NCBI RefSeq assembly: GCF_040802235.1
Contig: NC_133166.1
Location: 1,984,001-2,048,000, forward strand
Reading direction: 5' to 3'
Length of the DNA: 64,000 nt
DNA from: Manis javanica
Taxonomy: Eukaryota; Chordata; Mammalia; Pholidota; Manidae
Part shown: positions 34,847 to 47,219 of the stretch, piece by piece
Position numbering within the stretch: position 1 is the first letter of the stretch
Layout of the letters: each line of letters begins with the position of its first letter
The notes under the pieces: model-generated
Databases searched by the model: none
What the model was told of the DNA's origin: nothing
The model's input: only the letters and a program-made list of their open reading frames with translations
Program-made: the position numbers and the translations under genes

Positions 34847-37317
34847 AAATTCAACATCAATTCATGATAAAAACTCTCAGCAAAATGGGTATGGAGGGCA
34901 TATGCCCAGCATAATAAAGGCCATATATGACAAACCGAGAGCTCATACTTAATAGTGAAAAGCTGATATCTTTTCCTCTAAGATCAGGAATAAGATAAGG
35001 ATGTCCACTCTCTCCACTTTTATTCAACACAGTACTGGAAATCCTATCCATGGTAATCAGACAGACGAAGAGATGAAAGGCATCCAATTATGTAAGGAAA
35101 AAGTTAAGTGTCACTATTTGCAGATGACATGATATTATGTATAGAAAACCCTAAAGACTCCACCAAGAAGTATTAGAACTAATAACTGCATTCAACAAAG
35201 TTGCAGGATACAAATCAATATAAAGAAACCTGTTGCATTCCTACCTAAAAACAATGAACTAGGAGAAAGGGATATCAGGAAAACAATTCCATTTACAATT
35301 GCATCAAAAAGAATACAACATCTAGGAATAAACCCAACCAAAAAGGGGAAAGAGCTATACTCTCAAAACTATAGAAGTCATGAGAGAAATTAAAGACGCA
35401 AATAAATGCAACTCTATTTAGTGCTCATGGATAGGAAGAATTAATACTGTCAAAAATGGCCATACTGCCAAGCAATATATGGATTCAATGCAATCTGTAT
35501 GAAAATATCATTAGCAGTTTTCAATGATCTAGTGCAAATAATCCTAAAATTCACATGGAAATCCAAAAGACCCCAATGGCTAAAGCCATCCTGAGAAAGA
35601 AGAACAAAGCTAGGAGTATTAAGCTCCCTGACTATAAGCTATACTTCATAGCTATGGTAATAAAAATAGTTTGGTACTGGCACAAGAACAGACCCATAGA
35701 CCAATGGAACAGAATAGAGAGCTTAGCTATATACCCATGCAAATATGGTCAGTCAGTATATGATAAAGGAGCCATGAGTATACAATCTAGAAAGACAGCC
35801 TTTTCAATAACTGATGCTCGGCAAATAGGACGGATACATGCAAGAGAATGAAAATGGATTACTGTCTACCTCCATACACAAGAGTAAACTGAAAATGGAT
35901 CAAAGACATGAATGTAAACCATGAATCTATAAAACTCTAATAAGAAAACATACGCAAAAATCTCTTGAACATAAGTATGAGCAGTTTTATCCTGGACACA
36001 TCTACTCAGGTAAGGGAAAAAAATAAAAAATGAACAAGTAGAACTACATCAACTAAAAAGCTTCTGTACAGCTAAGGACACCAACAGCAGAACAAAGAGG
36101 CATCCCACAGTATGGGAGAATATATCTGTAATCAATTCACCCAATAAAGGGGTTAACATAAAAATATGCAAAGAATTCATATGCCTCAACACCAAAACAA
36201 CAAATAACCTGATTAAAAAATGGGTGCAGGCCCTGAGTAGGCATTTATCTAAAGAAGAAATACAGATGGCTAGAAAGCACATGAAAAGATGCTCCACACT
36301 TCTAATCATCAGGGAAATGCAAATCATATCCACAATGAGATATCACATCACACCAGTTACAATGGCTGCTATCTGAAAGACAAGAAATATCAAGTGTTGG
36401 CAAAGATGTGAAGAAATGGGAACCTTCCTATACTATTGGTGGGAATCTAAATCAGTACAACTGCTGTGGAAAGCAGTGTGGTTTCTCAAAAAATCAAAAA
36501 TAGAAATTCCATTTAACCCAGTAATTCTAGTCCTAGAAATTTACCGAAGGAAACAAAATTCCTGATTCAAAATGATATATGCACCCTATGTGTGTTGTTC
36601 ACTTTTTACAGTAGCCAAAGTATAGAGGCAACCTGTGTCCATCAATAGATGAGTGGATAAACAAGAGGTGGTACATATATATACACAATGAATATTATTC
36701 AGCCACAAAACAGAAATCCTGCCATTTGCAATGACATGGATGAATCTAGAGCATATTATGCTCAGTGAAATAAGCCAGGCAGAGAAAGGCAAAAAGCAGG
36801 TGATTTCACTTATTTGTGGAATATAAAAATGAAGCAAAACAGAATGAAGAAAACAGCAGTAGACTCATAGATACTGTGGGAGGTGTTGGGGTGGGTGGAT
36901 CGGGATGCTGAGAGATCTAAAGGGGCACAAAAATTATCAATCATAATATAAGTTGGTTACAGCGACAGTAGTACAGCATGGAGAATATAGTCAGTGATTC
37001 TGTAGCATCTTTGCATGTTGATAGATAGTAACTGCACTAGTGGGGGTGAGGGTTGGGTAACTGTTGAACCACTGTGTTGTATACTTGAAACCAATATAAG
37101 ATTGTATATCAACCATACTGCAATAAAAAAATTCACTAATATTGAAAATAAAAAGAATAACACAAATGTGAACACTATGGGAAAATGAAATTTTATTGAA
37201 TGTTTTCAAACACATTATCTCATTATTTTGTCAACTTGGGTGATTTCTAACCACATGTCTTATGAAAATAAAATAATGACAATAAAAATGCATTTGCATA
37301 GTATTCTTCAACAAAAA
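34847..37317 (+). mobile_element. L1 LINE remnant, 5' part deleted (junction of units 3 and 4)
   Basis: The element starts inside the reverse-transcriptase region of ORF2, equivalent to about 11,205 in the unit 1 copy, with LSPLLFN near 35,010 and ORF2 C-terminal sequence at 35,555-35,850. It runs to the same 3' end, extra 3' segment and target sequence (near 37,318-37,334) as the copies after units 1 and 2. There is no target duplication at its left edge, so the left edge is a deletion breakpoint and not the insertion point. Confidence 0.9.
37130..37317 (+). mobile_element. Candidate L1 3'-transduced segment (unit 3 copy)
   Basis: Third copy of the extra segment. AATAAA lies at 37,281-37,286 and a short A-rich tail at about 37,311-37,317 before the target sequence. 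Confidence 0.7.
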
Positions 37318-37362
37318 AGGAATTGAGACTCTGTCATAGTGATTGCCTGGATGTGTTTAGGC

Positions 37363-37545
37363 CACTGGATGGGCTAATGTAATTGGATGATGGGAGTTTT
37401 GGGATGTGTCCTATCAGTTCCAACCCCAGCAGGCACATGAGACTAACAGTACATCCTGAACCTCTGAACCTTGGGAGAGGTTGGGAAGTAAAGATCAGCC
37501 ACATGAGCAATACGCTTTTGTGACAGTTACTGACCCAAAGAGCCC
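37363..37545 (-). repeat. Right inverted-repeat arm (opens unit 4)
   Basis: Its left partner was lost with the large deletion in unit 3. Confidence 0.78.
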
Positions 37546-37909
37546 TTCTAAAACATGCGCTGTTATGAGAACAGTTACTGGTAGTGTGCTGTAGCTGGTA
37601 TTCTTTCTAATTTTAGTGACTACCGTCCAGTTTTCTGTGTGTAATCTCTCTTCTTGCATTCAGTAAGACTTAATGAGCACTGAGTACATTCCTGAAATTA
37701 TTAGATGCTGGGGATACAATCTGATCAAAACACAAATCATCGTGTTTATAGAGATTAAATTTGAGTGCTTCCATATAAATACCTTTGGCCAGATAAATCA
37801 TATTTGGTAAGTGAATTTAAATTAACTTGTTACAGCAGCAGTAGAAAGCCAATACAATACCCATTCACAACATTTTGCAAAAACGATAGCTTCATGTCAA
37901 AACCAGGAT

Positions 37910-38310
37910 GTTGACATCGATTCATCCCACTGATATTATTCAGGTATCACTTTTTACTACTACCCTTTTTCTGTGTGTGTTTGTATAAAGTTCTATAAAA
38001 TAAGTTCGACATGTGTAGGCTTTCTGGACTCAACACCACAGTTAAGCTAATGAATAGTTTCCATACCACAGGGATTGCCTATTATTGTTTTTTATAACAT
38101 CTCTACCCGTCCTTCCGCACTCCATTCTTCTTCCCTCCTCTATCCCTGACCTAGGAAAACATTTTGTCCTACATTCTAAAATATTGCCAACTTTAAAATG
38201 TGTCATTTAAATGGAACCATACAGTCTATAACCTTTGGGATTGGCTTTTTTCATTCAGTACCAATTCCCTGGAGATTCATCAAGGGAATTGATACACACA
38301 AGTGTTGTTG
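37910..38310 (-). mobile_element. Ancient L1 3'-UTR relic A (unit 4)
   Basis: This is the paralogous copy of the relic at 14,275-14,710. It is shorter at its right edge, where about 70 bp kept by units 2, 3 and 5 are missing. Confidence 0.72.
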
Positions 38311-39034
38311 AGCGTTGGGCTTCTGCTTCATGGATATTTGCTTAGTCTTTGTCTTGTCAGGCCTTCAGCATCCTTCCAGTCCCTTCTCTCTGGCTCCTGG
38401 GCTGCTAGTGTGTAAATAAGCCCTGTATCTCTATCCCTTCCTTTTTTTTTTTTTGTTAAAGGAGTGTTTTATTTTATTTTTTGCGTAACTCAAGTGCATC
38501 TTAGTCTCCAACTAGAGGTACTGTGTGATTGAATTATGGGCCCCCAGTGATTGTAGGGGGCCCTCAGTAAATGTACTAGGCCCTCAGTAAATGTTTGAAA
38601 TTGCAGCTCAATCAGTGGATGGGTGCTCAAGGTACTGATTCACTCAAGATAGGGGGTGTATTTTCCTTTTCTTCTCAATCCTGGCTGGGCCAAACAGACT
38701 AAAGTGTGGCTGATGGTTTATGAAATAATGTGTGGTTGTATAATATTGGGCCATTGATACTCTACATAATATCAGAACGGAAGGCCCTGTCCTGGCTAAG
38801 TGCTAACAATTGCTAATCATTCCTGATTCAAACCCAGATCAACTGTCTCCTCCACAGATGCCTCAGGGATTGCATTGGTCTTGCTGATTTGTCACAGACC
38901 TTGTTTCCTTTGGGATTCCTGCCACCTCAGTATTGAATGCAGATTCCCATGTGATTCTCCACTTTGCACCTTGTTTCCGGTGGGGCCCCTTAGACTTCCC
39001 AACATGTAGCAAGTTTTTCTTTGTTTTATCCTTT

Positions 39035-39330
39035 TCTCCCAGCTTTACTGAGATATAATTGATGGGATCCATTCATATTTAAGGTGTATCAGTTGATAAA
39101 GGTACACATTGCTTAGTGATCACCATAATCAACCTCCTTAGCATATCCATCAACTGACATAATTATAATTTCTTTTTCTTTTTCTGTGATGACAATGCTT
39201 AAGGTCACCTTGCTGGCAAATTTCTGGTTGTGACACAGTATATTAACACTAGTCCCATGCTGTACACTGGTCTTCTGTTTTCCTCTCCAGGGCCTCAGGA
39301 CACTCTCTGTGTCCTTTGCCAATGGCCACT
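39035..39330 (-). mobile_element. Ancient L1 3'-UTR relic B (unit 4)
   Basis: This paralogous copy of the relic at 1,100-1,390 is nearly identical to unit 1. Confidence 0.75.
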
Positions 39331-40061
39331 CAGCAACTGCCCCTGGTCCTGGTCTTTAAGATACTCGGACCTCCCTTCCCACTGAGGGTCTTCCTTGATG
39401 AAGACAGATTCTTCGCTGGGAGAGTCTGCTCCTCCTATACTGACTTCAGGTGAATTTTTCATCCTCCATTACAATTCATACCGGATATCGTATTTGAAAA
39501 CATATCTTCCCATGCAGAATAGTCCTTCTGCTTTTTAGTAGTACATTTTCTTGGAATTTCTCTAGAATGTCTGGTGTGAAACTTGATCTTTTTGCTAGTT
39601 CTCATGGCATCTCTAGATTATGAGTGGGTTTCCATCACTTTCCCTCAGTCTATCCATTCCAGCTTTTTTGTCAACAGTTTATGTTTCTGATTTAAAGAGA
39701 TCTTGGCCTCCGTTCAACTTCTCCCTCTATTTCTAGTTTAAAGTTAGTTGTCTGGACTAAAATGATTGTTATATCTTTAATAAATGAGTGATCACTATTT
39801 AGATTTTTAGATCTGTCTATATTCTAGATGGATCTAGATTTTCTATTTCTGTTGGAGAGAGAGAAAATGTTTCCAGAAGTTTCCTTACCTTTTGCAAGAA
39901 ATCATACAATAAAGAGATGGATTCAGAATAAAGAGGGTAATGAATGCTGAAGTAATAACATTACATAAAACAGAAATGTTTTCAAGTACTAGAGAATGTT
40001 ACCTAGTATGGGAATATGTGAATATAGAGCCTGAATCATCAATGCTTTTCAAAGCTGTACA

Positions 40062-40067
40062 TTTATT
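40062..40067 (-). promoter_or_regulatory. Candidate polyadenylation signal for the unit 4 receptor gene
   Basis: AATAAA on the minus strand about 480 bp past the stop codon, at the position matching units 1 and 2. Confidence 0.3.
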
Positions 40068-40543
40068 TTGCACTCAGCTTTATGCAGTAATTGAAATAGA
40101 ATATATGCAGAGACTCTTTGTAGAATATTTAGGGACCTTGTTAAAATGAATGGAAAAGAGTGAACTTCTATTTTAATAATGATTATATACAAAACAGAGT
40201 TGTCTAGTCTTTCAGTATGTCTCTGAAATACATTTGAAAGAACTAAATAACTTATGATGTCTATACATACTTGTTAGTATTTTAAATAATCTCAGTAAAA
40301 CCCTTTATGGGTAGAATTAGATGTTGGAATACAAAATTAGAATTAGATGTTTTTCAAATTACAATAAAATTAAAATTAGTCCCATGAGATATCACAAAAT
40401 TTCCTGCATACTGAGAATGCATCATTTAAAAGAGGTAGCATTGGTTTAAGGTGTGCCCATGTTCTAAATTTCAGAAACAATAGAGTGGTCAAAATCTCTC
40501 GTGGAGGAGGTGATATGCTAAATTTTAACAATTTGGGTCCAAT

Positions 40544-41470
40544 CTACAAGAACTTTTTCCCCATTAATTTTACAGCTTCCTTTACCTCCTTATTTCTCAA
40601 ACTATAGATCAGCGGGTTCAACATCGGAATCACAATACCATAAAATACGGAGGCCACTTTCATATTCTCCTCAGAATTATCAGAATGAGGCTGCACATAC
40701 ATGTAACATAGGGTTCCACAGAAAATGGTGACGGCTGTCAGGTGGGAGGCACACGTGGAGAAGGCTTTTCTCCTCCCTGTGGCAGAAGACATCTGCAGGA
40801 TGGTGGCGAGGATATACATGTAGGAAAAGATGACGACCAACACAGTGAACATCAAGTTAAATCCCACAAAGACAGTTATTAGTATGATATTGACATCAAT
40901 GCTGGAGCACGAGAGGGCAAGAATTGGGGGGCCATCACAGAAAAAGTGATTGATACTATTGGACTTGCAGAAGTACAGAGAAAATGTAAACCCTGTGTGC
41001 ACAGAAGCATTTATGAAGCCCATGACATAGGACCCACATACCAACTGCATGCACACTCTTTGGGACATGATTACAGGGTAGTGAAGTGGTTTACAGATGG
41101 CAACATATCGGTCCACTGCCATAGCAGCCAGGAGGTAAGGGTCAGTGGTCGCAAATGCTGCATAAACCAATAATTGTATTACACAGCTTTTGAAGGATAT
41201 AGATTTATTTTCTACTATGAAGTTTTGCAGCATCTTGGGAGTGATAGCAGAGGTATAGCACATATCAACAAAAGCCAGATGTTGTAGGAAAAAGTACATG
41301 GGTGTCTGAAGTCTGGAATCTGTCTTGATAAGTAGGATCATTCCAACATTACCCACCATGGAGGTCACATAGATGACTAGAAATACAATGAAGAGGATAT
41401 ATCGAAACTTGTGTTGTGAAGCAAATCCCAGAAGAAAAAATTCCGTAATGTCAGTGCTGTTTCCTTTCAT
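40544..41470 (-). CDS. OR5AK2-like: Olfactory receptor, OR5AK2-like (unit 4)
   Basis: An intact 308-codon odorant-receptor frame. It begins [11 protein letters not shown], one codon shorter than units 1 and 2 and identical to unit 5 in this stretch. All family landmarks are present: NST at 4-6, PMYFFLQ, paired Cys in TM3 and ECL2, [35 protein letters not shown]3 reads [12 protein letters not shown] and ECL2 FFCDGPP. Private changes include FKSC in place of FEGC just before TM3 and GFINAS in place of GSINAS in TM4. The last third of the protein is almost identical to unit 1, while the first two thirds are not, which suggests a recombination or conversion edge near TM5. The 3' flank is also nearly identical to that of unit 1. 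Confidence 0.95.
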   Translation of the reverse strand: MKGNSTDITEFFLLGFASQHKFRYILFIVFLVIYVTSMVGNVGMILLIKTDSRLQTPMYFFLQHLAFVDMCYTSAITPKMLQNFIVENKSISFKSCVIQLLVYAAFATTDPYLLAAMAVDRYVAICKPLHYPVIMSQRVCMQLVCGSYVMGFINASVHTGFTFSLYFCKSNSINHFFCDGPPILALSCSSIDVNIILITVFVGFNLMFTVLVVIFSYMYILATILQMSSATGRRKAFSTCASHLTAVTIFCGTLCYMYVQPHSDNSEENMKVASVFYGIVIPMLNPLIYSLRNKEVKEAVKLMGKKFL

Positions 41471-43234
41471 GGCTACTGAAGTCTACAGAGGACCAAGGGG
41501 AGGATGCAAAAAAAAGGTGGGGGGGGAGATATTTGTGACTTCTTTAAGGAAAAAGGTTTTTATATTTCAGTCCTTTCTGAATTATATTTTCATCACAAAC
41601 ACTCGCCACAGGGTTTAGTGCTTTCCAAGTATTTTATTTGCTTGATAAATAACTACCACAGCAAAAGTCGTAGGTGAGCCATGGACTCAGTTTGAAAATG
41701 ATGATTTCATAGAAGAACAAAGACTATAAATATGTGTGATTCTAAGAAATATAGCTTCCCACAGGTTTCCAGTATTTTAAACAGGTTCCCTATTTCTTAA
41801 AACAGTATTCAAATATGACTTCATACGTTTTCAACTGCCTGTAGTGTTTCTCAGCCATTCATCATCTGGATCCAGTCTTGCATTTACTATGGGTATGTTT
41901 TTCTTTTAAGTTAGAGCCTAGCAGCAGGACAAATCATGTGACCAATCTATTCATAGATAATAATGGCTTATGTTAAAATGTAATTTTGTTTCTACTTTGA
42001 GTCCTTCTACCTCTGTACCTGGTTTGGTGTACAGCTGTGGTGTTTTCGTCCATGGTCTGTCATGGACTGCAAGCCCTCAACCTCCCCTATTCTAGAGTCT
42101 TTACTCTTAAACACTATTCCACATTGCTGAGCACTGCTCATACATCAAAATGTGCAGAAGTTGACTTGTAGCTCAGCCATATACTTGTCTTTTCTTCTGG
42201 ACAGAGATACACCACCTCCAACCAAACTTCCTCATGTGTGGTTGGGATACATGTTCTGCTGATGGAACGTGGGTAAAAGTTCTGACTGCTACGTGTAGGC
42301 TTGACCCAGCATCTCCCTGCTCCTTTCAGTCTGGTACCATAGACTTTCCATTCCCTTTTTTCCTCACCTGCTGCTCGGATACTGATCTTCAATATGAAGT
42401 TTAGATATTTGGAAGCCACGTGTTAGGGTTGCCAGATAGAATACAGCACACTCAGTTAAATTTGAAATGCAGATAAACAACATAATTTGTGTAGTATAAG
42501 TATAATCTAAGTACTGCCCGGGAAATATTCCACTGCCTGCAGTCATGCTTTGCCTGTTCCTGAGGAACTTTTAGTTGAGACATGATAATTCAGAGACTGC
42601 TCAGTAAAGAATGGAGTCTTGTGAGTGTGAATCTTTGTATCATTCAGAATGCATTATTCTGCAAAAAAGATGGCTTAATTTATATATTTCAATGGCATTG
42701 TTTTGTTTTTCCTATAGATTGTATAATATTGTAATATTGTAATATTTGTCATTCATAGCCTTAATCAAAGTTAAACATTTAAAGAAGTTCTTGCAACATC
42801 ACTGTCATAACATAACACTGTCAAAGGACAACCGTATGTGAGGATGTGGATGGAAAAATAACAGGATCAAACTTTATATGTCATATCTCCCCCCCAAAAT
42901 TAAGATTAATATTTTCCCAGAAATTTTACTTTGAAATGAATATTATATTTACTGTTTTTAGGGTGCTAATAACAATGCCAGTGATAATGCCTTTAACAAA
43001 ATAGTTTCTGAGAATTTTCCATTGGTAATTGCTTTCAGAATCTGAATCCCATTTTCTTTAGTATAACTCGAGTGGCAATTTTTTCCTTTGGGGGGTCATT
43101 AAATACCATTGAGAAGGTGGCAAGAATTACTTTTGAAAATCACATTCATCCTTCCCTTCCATGCAGTAGAATACAAAAGATAATGAGAAACTAGTTGGCA
43201 GAAAACACCAGAACCTGCTGGGTGAAGTATGACA

Positions 43235-43385
43235 AGGATCCTTAAGGAGGCGTACAGAGCTCCTGAGCAAGGAAGGAGGGGTCCGGCACCGAGGCTGGAG
43301 AGGGAACCGGCCAACCAGAGCGCTGGCCCTGAGGGGAGGCGAGGCTGCTGGAGGGCTTCTGACACTACGGGAGACACAGACCCCA
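43235..43385. other. GC-rich block upstream of the unit 4 receptor gene
   Basis: This copy lies about 1.8 kb upstream of the receptor start and is almost identical to unit 1. A minus-strand frame stays open through it for about 100 codons in this unit, but the frame is interrupted or different in the other copies, so I do not call it coding. Confidence 0.5.
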
Positions 43386-45718
43386 GATGAAACACTTGGT
43401 ATGCTGAGAGCATAAGGACTCAAACATATCATCTCAGTAAATTATGGCTTAGAAAAAGTGCCCTGAGAGAACACATCTCGTGCTTTGGCACACACGCACA
43501 CACATGTTCCATCTCAGAACTGGCAACGACCTCCCTGGATTCACATGGGTTTGGGTTTAAATTTGTATTGCTAGATAAGAAATTCACAGCAAATTGTGTG
43601 TGGGCTTGTGAATAACTTAGCAACCTGGCAGAAACAAAGTAAAATCCCAAACAGGAACATACTAGATTCCTTCAGATTCCTTCAGATCAAAGCAGTGAAG
43701 CTGTAGTATAATCCAAAAACTTAATGAAAAAAAAAGCCGAAAGTCTTCCTGAGCAAAATGTTGCAGAAACAACACACAGAAGATATACATAGCATAGGGT
43801 TTGGGGTACTGAAACCTTCAGGTACAGTGTATAGTAACAGCGTTTTATTTTTTAAATTTCCATCACATTACCAGGGATGAAGTGATTGCTGTGGTCTTGG
43901 GTGGGGACCATCCCACAACCTTGATTCTAACCGCTTTGCTCCATCATTTTCAGTATGCACTGGATGATACATGTCTGCTTCTGCGTAAGTGGGATTTGCT
44001 TTGTTTTACTTACACCAGAGTTGTCTCCAGATGCTCTTTGTGCAACTGGTGCAGGCTGAGGTCTCTCTGTATGGTTCCTTCTAATTAGGGAGTTTATAGT
44101 CGGGGCCTAAGGGATCAATAGCTGCTCCACTGAGAATCTGAGTTTCTAGGGGCTGAGGAGGAATTGGAATAAACAATGTTCAGGATTTATTTTCTTCTGC
44201 AGAACATTTAAACTATGTAGTATGGATAAATTTAATTCATGTTTACTGTCATTAGGAACTCTGTGTGTGTGTTGCCTTGTTATAGAAAAACTCCTTTTTA
44301 AAAGTTTTCTTGCTCTAAATCAAGTTGAACAAGTTTTAATATGCCTAAGAATGTGTGTTTATGTCTCAAAAGTTGACTTTGTCACCATAACCAGTAAAAT
44401 ACTTGACTATCTGCAAAAGCGAGATGGGAAACTGGTATAAATTTAAGGGCATATGTCCCCAGTGTGACAAACAGAGTTGCTAATTTGAATCAATTTTTCA
44501 TTATAACTGACTATTTGAAGAAAAATTTTACCCTTGATTCCTTCTTTCTTGTTTTCCAAAAATGTAACATTTAAAAATCAGTTCTGGATAAAAGCACCAC
44601 TTCTCTGGTTCCATTTATGCCCTAAGAATATTTCAGGTGACAGTGTGTAGGATATGAGATTTTGAGAAGTATTTGGCTCTACAGCTGCTAGGTTACACCT
44701 TTAAGGTAACCAGTGAAAGGAGAAAGCCAGGTTCCAGGTCTGAAGCTTTCGGATTAACAAGCACACCCATAAAGGAGAATCGGTGTCAAAGGTTGTTGAA
44801 TTGAAATCCAGCACTGCTTATTGCATGATCTGCATCCAGGTTAGGATGGGTTCCTGAGAGTATAGGAAAACCAAATACACATTGGTTCAGAAAGACTGGG
44901 ACTTATATTTTCTTTCATCAAAATATTTGGGCTTTAAGGCTTGTATTTTGTAATTGGCTTTACTTGCACATAAGCTAGTTGCCTCACAATCTTACATGTC
45001 TACTAGTGTAAGACATCACATTCCTTTTTAAAGCACACACACAAAAAGGTACATGAGGGGAGGGTGACAACCACATACATGTTCTTCATGAGGAAAACAA
45101 AAGCTGTCCCCCAATCCAGCAAACTCCTGCTTACATCTTATTGGCTGGGAACGTGTTACATAGAGGAGCAGAAATCTCTGCCTTGCACAGTCTCCCCAGC
45201 TACCTGACTTAGTGTATGTGAGGTGGACGGCATTGTCTGTGCAACTAGTGGCGGGTTTCCTGTGGAATCTCTCTGCTTCTCTGCCTCAGGAATATCTCAG
45301 AAGCTGTGGTGATCTTGGGGAGCCCTCAAGCAATGGGAAGATGTGAATAATTGTGTCAACCTTCTGTTCTTCAAAGGGACAATTTTGTGGGACATTCTGC
45401 ATAGTTCATCAAAGTCCCCTGTGGGTTGAGTTCCAGTTCCCAGAGTGAACGCCAGCTAAGTTATTCACCCTGTCCTTGCTGTTGTCTTCCTGCAGCCCGC
45501 ACGTCATATTCCTTCTCTTTGCTGTCTCGGTAAGACCCCCGAAAAAGTTTAGCAAACAGCACATTGAGGGAATAATTCCCACCTATTATTACTCATGCCA
45601 CTTCAGAACACCAGTCACAAGTTCAGGGATACTCAGAGCCACCCTTAGTTTTAGCTGGCTACAGATTTGGGGGTCTTGCTACAATCACCCTCAGGTTTGA
45701 TAATTCACTAGAATGAGT

Positions 45719-45876
45719 CAGTGTTATGGACTGAATGTATGTGTCCCCGATATTTCATCTGTTGACAGTGTATTCTAAGTCCCAATGTGGTCGTGTTAGG
45801 TGGGGCCTCTGGAAGGATTAAGTCATGAGGCTGCAGTCCTAATAAACTCATTCTCTTATAAAAGAGGCCCCAGAAA
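45719..45876 (+). mobile_element. MaLR-type LTR fossil, partial first copy (unit 4)
   Basis: A partial copy lying in the left half of the 330-bp tandem duplication of unit 4. It is broken and ancient. Confidence 0.55.
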
Positions 45877-46026
45877 GCAAACAGCACATCTGAGAGAACA
45901 GTTCTCACAGGACTAATGTGCCTTCAGACCATCAGTTGAAATTTCAGGGATCCTCAGAGCCACTCTCATTTTTGGCTGGCTACAGATTTGGGAGTCTCGC
46001 CACAATCATCCTCAGGTTTGATAATT

Positions 46027-46256
46027 CACAAAGTATGTGTTTCCCAAACTTCATTTATTGAAATCCTAAGTCCCAATGTGGTGTTGTTAGGAGGGGTGTT
46101 TGGAGGGATTAAGTCATGAGGGTGCATCTCTAATGAATGGGACTCATGCCCTTAGAGAGGAGGTGCATTCTATCTCTTTTTTCACCATGTGAGGATGCAA
46201 GGAGATGTGGGCAGTCTGCAACCCACAAGAGGGTTCTCACCAGAAACTTTACCATG
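46027..46256 (+). mobile_element. MaLR-type LTR fossil, second copy (unit 4)
   Basis: This second, partial copy lies in the right half of the tandem duplication and corresponds to the single copy of units 1 and 2. It is broken and ancient. Confidence 0.55.
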
Positions 46257-46469
46257 GCATTTTATTTTTATTATAACAAAAAGATACAAATTAGAAGCAG
46301 GCAAAGGAAGAAATGCACTGGGAGAACCTATGAGTATTTCAATCAGGAAGCTTCCATCATCCTCACTGATGCATGTTGGGTAGATTCTGTGTACAACCCC
46401 CCACATGGCAATACTCCTGGAGTATTGCCAAGCAGGGGGGCTCAGCTGAGCCTGTGGTGTCCACAGTTC

Positions 46470-46635
46470 CATTTAGGGCTGTAGGACAGATTGCTCATCT
46501 GGCTGATCTGCGATTCTCATTCTCTCCAGGAGGTTCAGGGTATATTGTTAGTGGCAAGTTCCTCTTGAGGTTGGAACTGATAGGGCATGACCCAGATCTG
46601 CTGTCATATATTACATCATTAGACTGTCCCGGGCC
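46470..46635 (+). repeat. Left inverted-repeat arm (end of unit 4)
   Basis: Pairs with 47,270-47,440 over a spacer of only about 630 bp, because no L1 lies between them here. Confidence 0.8.
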
Positions 46636-46746
46636 CCAGGCCTCCAGGTCACATATATTACATCATTAGACTGTCCCGGGCCCCAGGCCTCCAGGTCACA
46701 TATATTACATCATTAGACTGTCCAGGGCCCCAGGCCTCCAGGTAAC
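46606..46746. repeat. 47-bp minisatellite, three copies
   Basis: Three back-to-back copies of a 47-bp unit starting 'ttacatcattagactgtcc'; successive starts are at 46,611, 46,658 and 46,705. The first two copies are nearly identical, and the third has an A in place of C in 'cccggg'. Other units have one copy only. Confidence 0.93.
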
Positions 46747-47219
46747 AAAGAGACTCCTATTTGGAAGGGCTCTTTAGAGATCACCTCCCAGTAGGTGAAG
46801 GCAAGGGGCAGACTCCCCTTTAGGTAAGTTTGATTCTTCACCACAGCAGTTCCCACATACGGTGCCTTCACCCAAGGCCATATCCTAGGAATAAAAACTA
46901 AGATACGTGTCACCCTGGCTACAATGGAAGCTAAGAAGTAAAATGTCTCTTCCTGGCTTCATCACCTTCCTTACAAAATAGGAGTTGTTTTAGTAGGGAA
47001 TAAGAGAATTGCTAATGGATAGAAAACCAGCTATATTTTGTATGGTTCATCAATACCCATAAAGGATGTTAGGTTTGTCATCTTTCTACTCTGTGGGTGT
47101 TCTCTTGTCCATGTCATTCTTGTGACTGCACCTTTTTTGTGAGATGCTGCATTTTCTTTAATCCTGGTGTAGACTGATATTTTCTATAAAGTTAGCCATC
47201 TTGCTAATCACTGAGTTCA

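Larger units (their letters stand above)
28638..37334. repeat. Tandem segmental duplication, unit 3 (large internal deletion)
   Basis: This third copy has the same left half as units 1 and 2, with L1 3'-UTR relics at 29,195-29,665 and 30,350-30,640. It carries a decayed receptor gene at 31,882-32,791. At about 34,846 the unit sequence, equivalent to about 5,005 in unit 1, changes abruptly into the reverse-transcriptase part of the junction L1. About 3.7 kb of the unit is missing: the GC-rich block, the MaLR-type relic and the left inverted arm. Roughly 2.4 kb of L1 5' sequence is missing too. The right end still carries the same extra 3' segment and target duplication as units 1 and 2, which points to a deletion and not a separate insertion. 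Confidence 0.87.
45548..46260. repeat. Imperfect tandem duplication of about 330 bp (unit 4)
   Basis: The sequence from 'agcaaacagcacat' at about 45,549 restarts at about 45,877 and runs again into the MaLR-type relic. Units 1 and 2 each have a single copy. The first copy resembles unit 2 ('cacttcagaacacca') and the second resembles unit 1 ('tgtgccttcaga'). Confidence 0.8.

Noticed and set aside
34847-37317. A separate L1 insertion in unit 3
   Set aside because: Its right end shares the extra 3' segment and target sequence of the junction L1, and its left edge has no target duplication, so it is the same insertion with a deletion.
43127-43432. 101-codon minus-strand frame through the GC-rich block
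   Set aside because: It is not conserved as an open frame in units 1 and 2 and has no family signature.
46606-46746. Regular repeats considered as a CRISPR array
   Set aside because: There are three directly abutting 47-bp copies with no spacers, in mammalian DNA.
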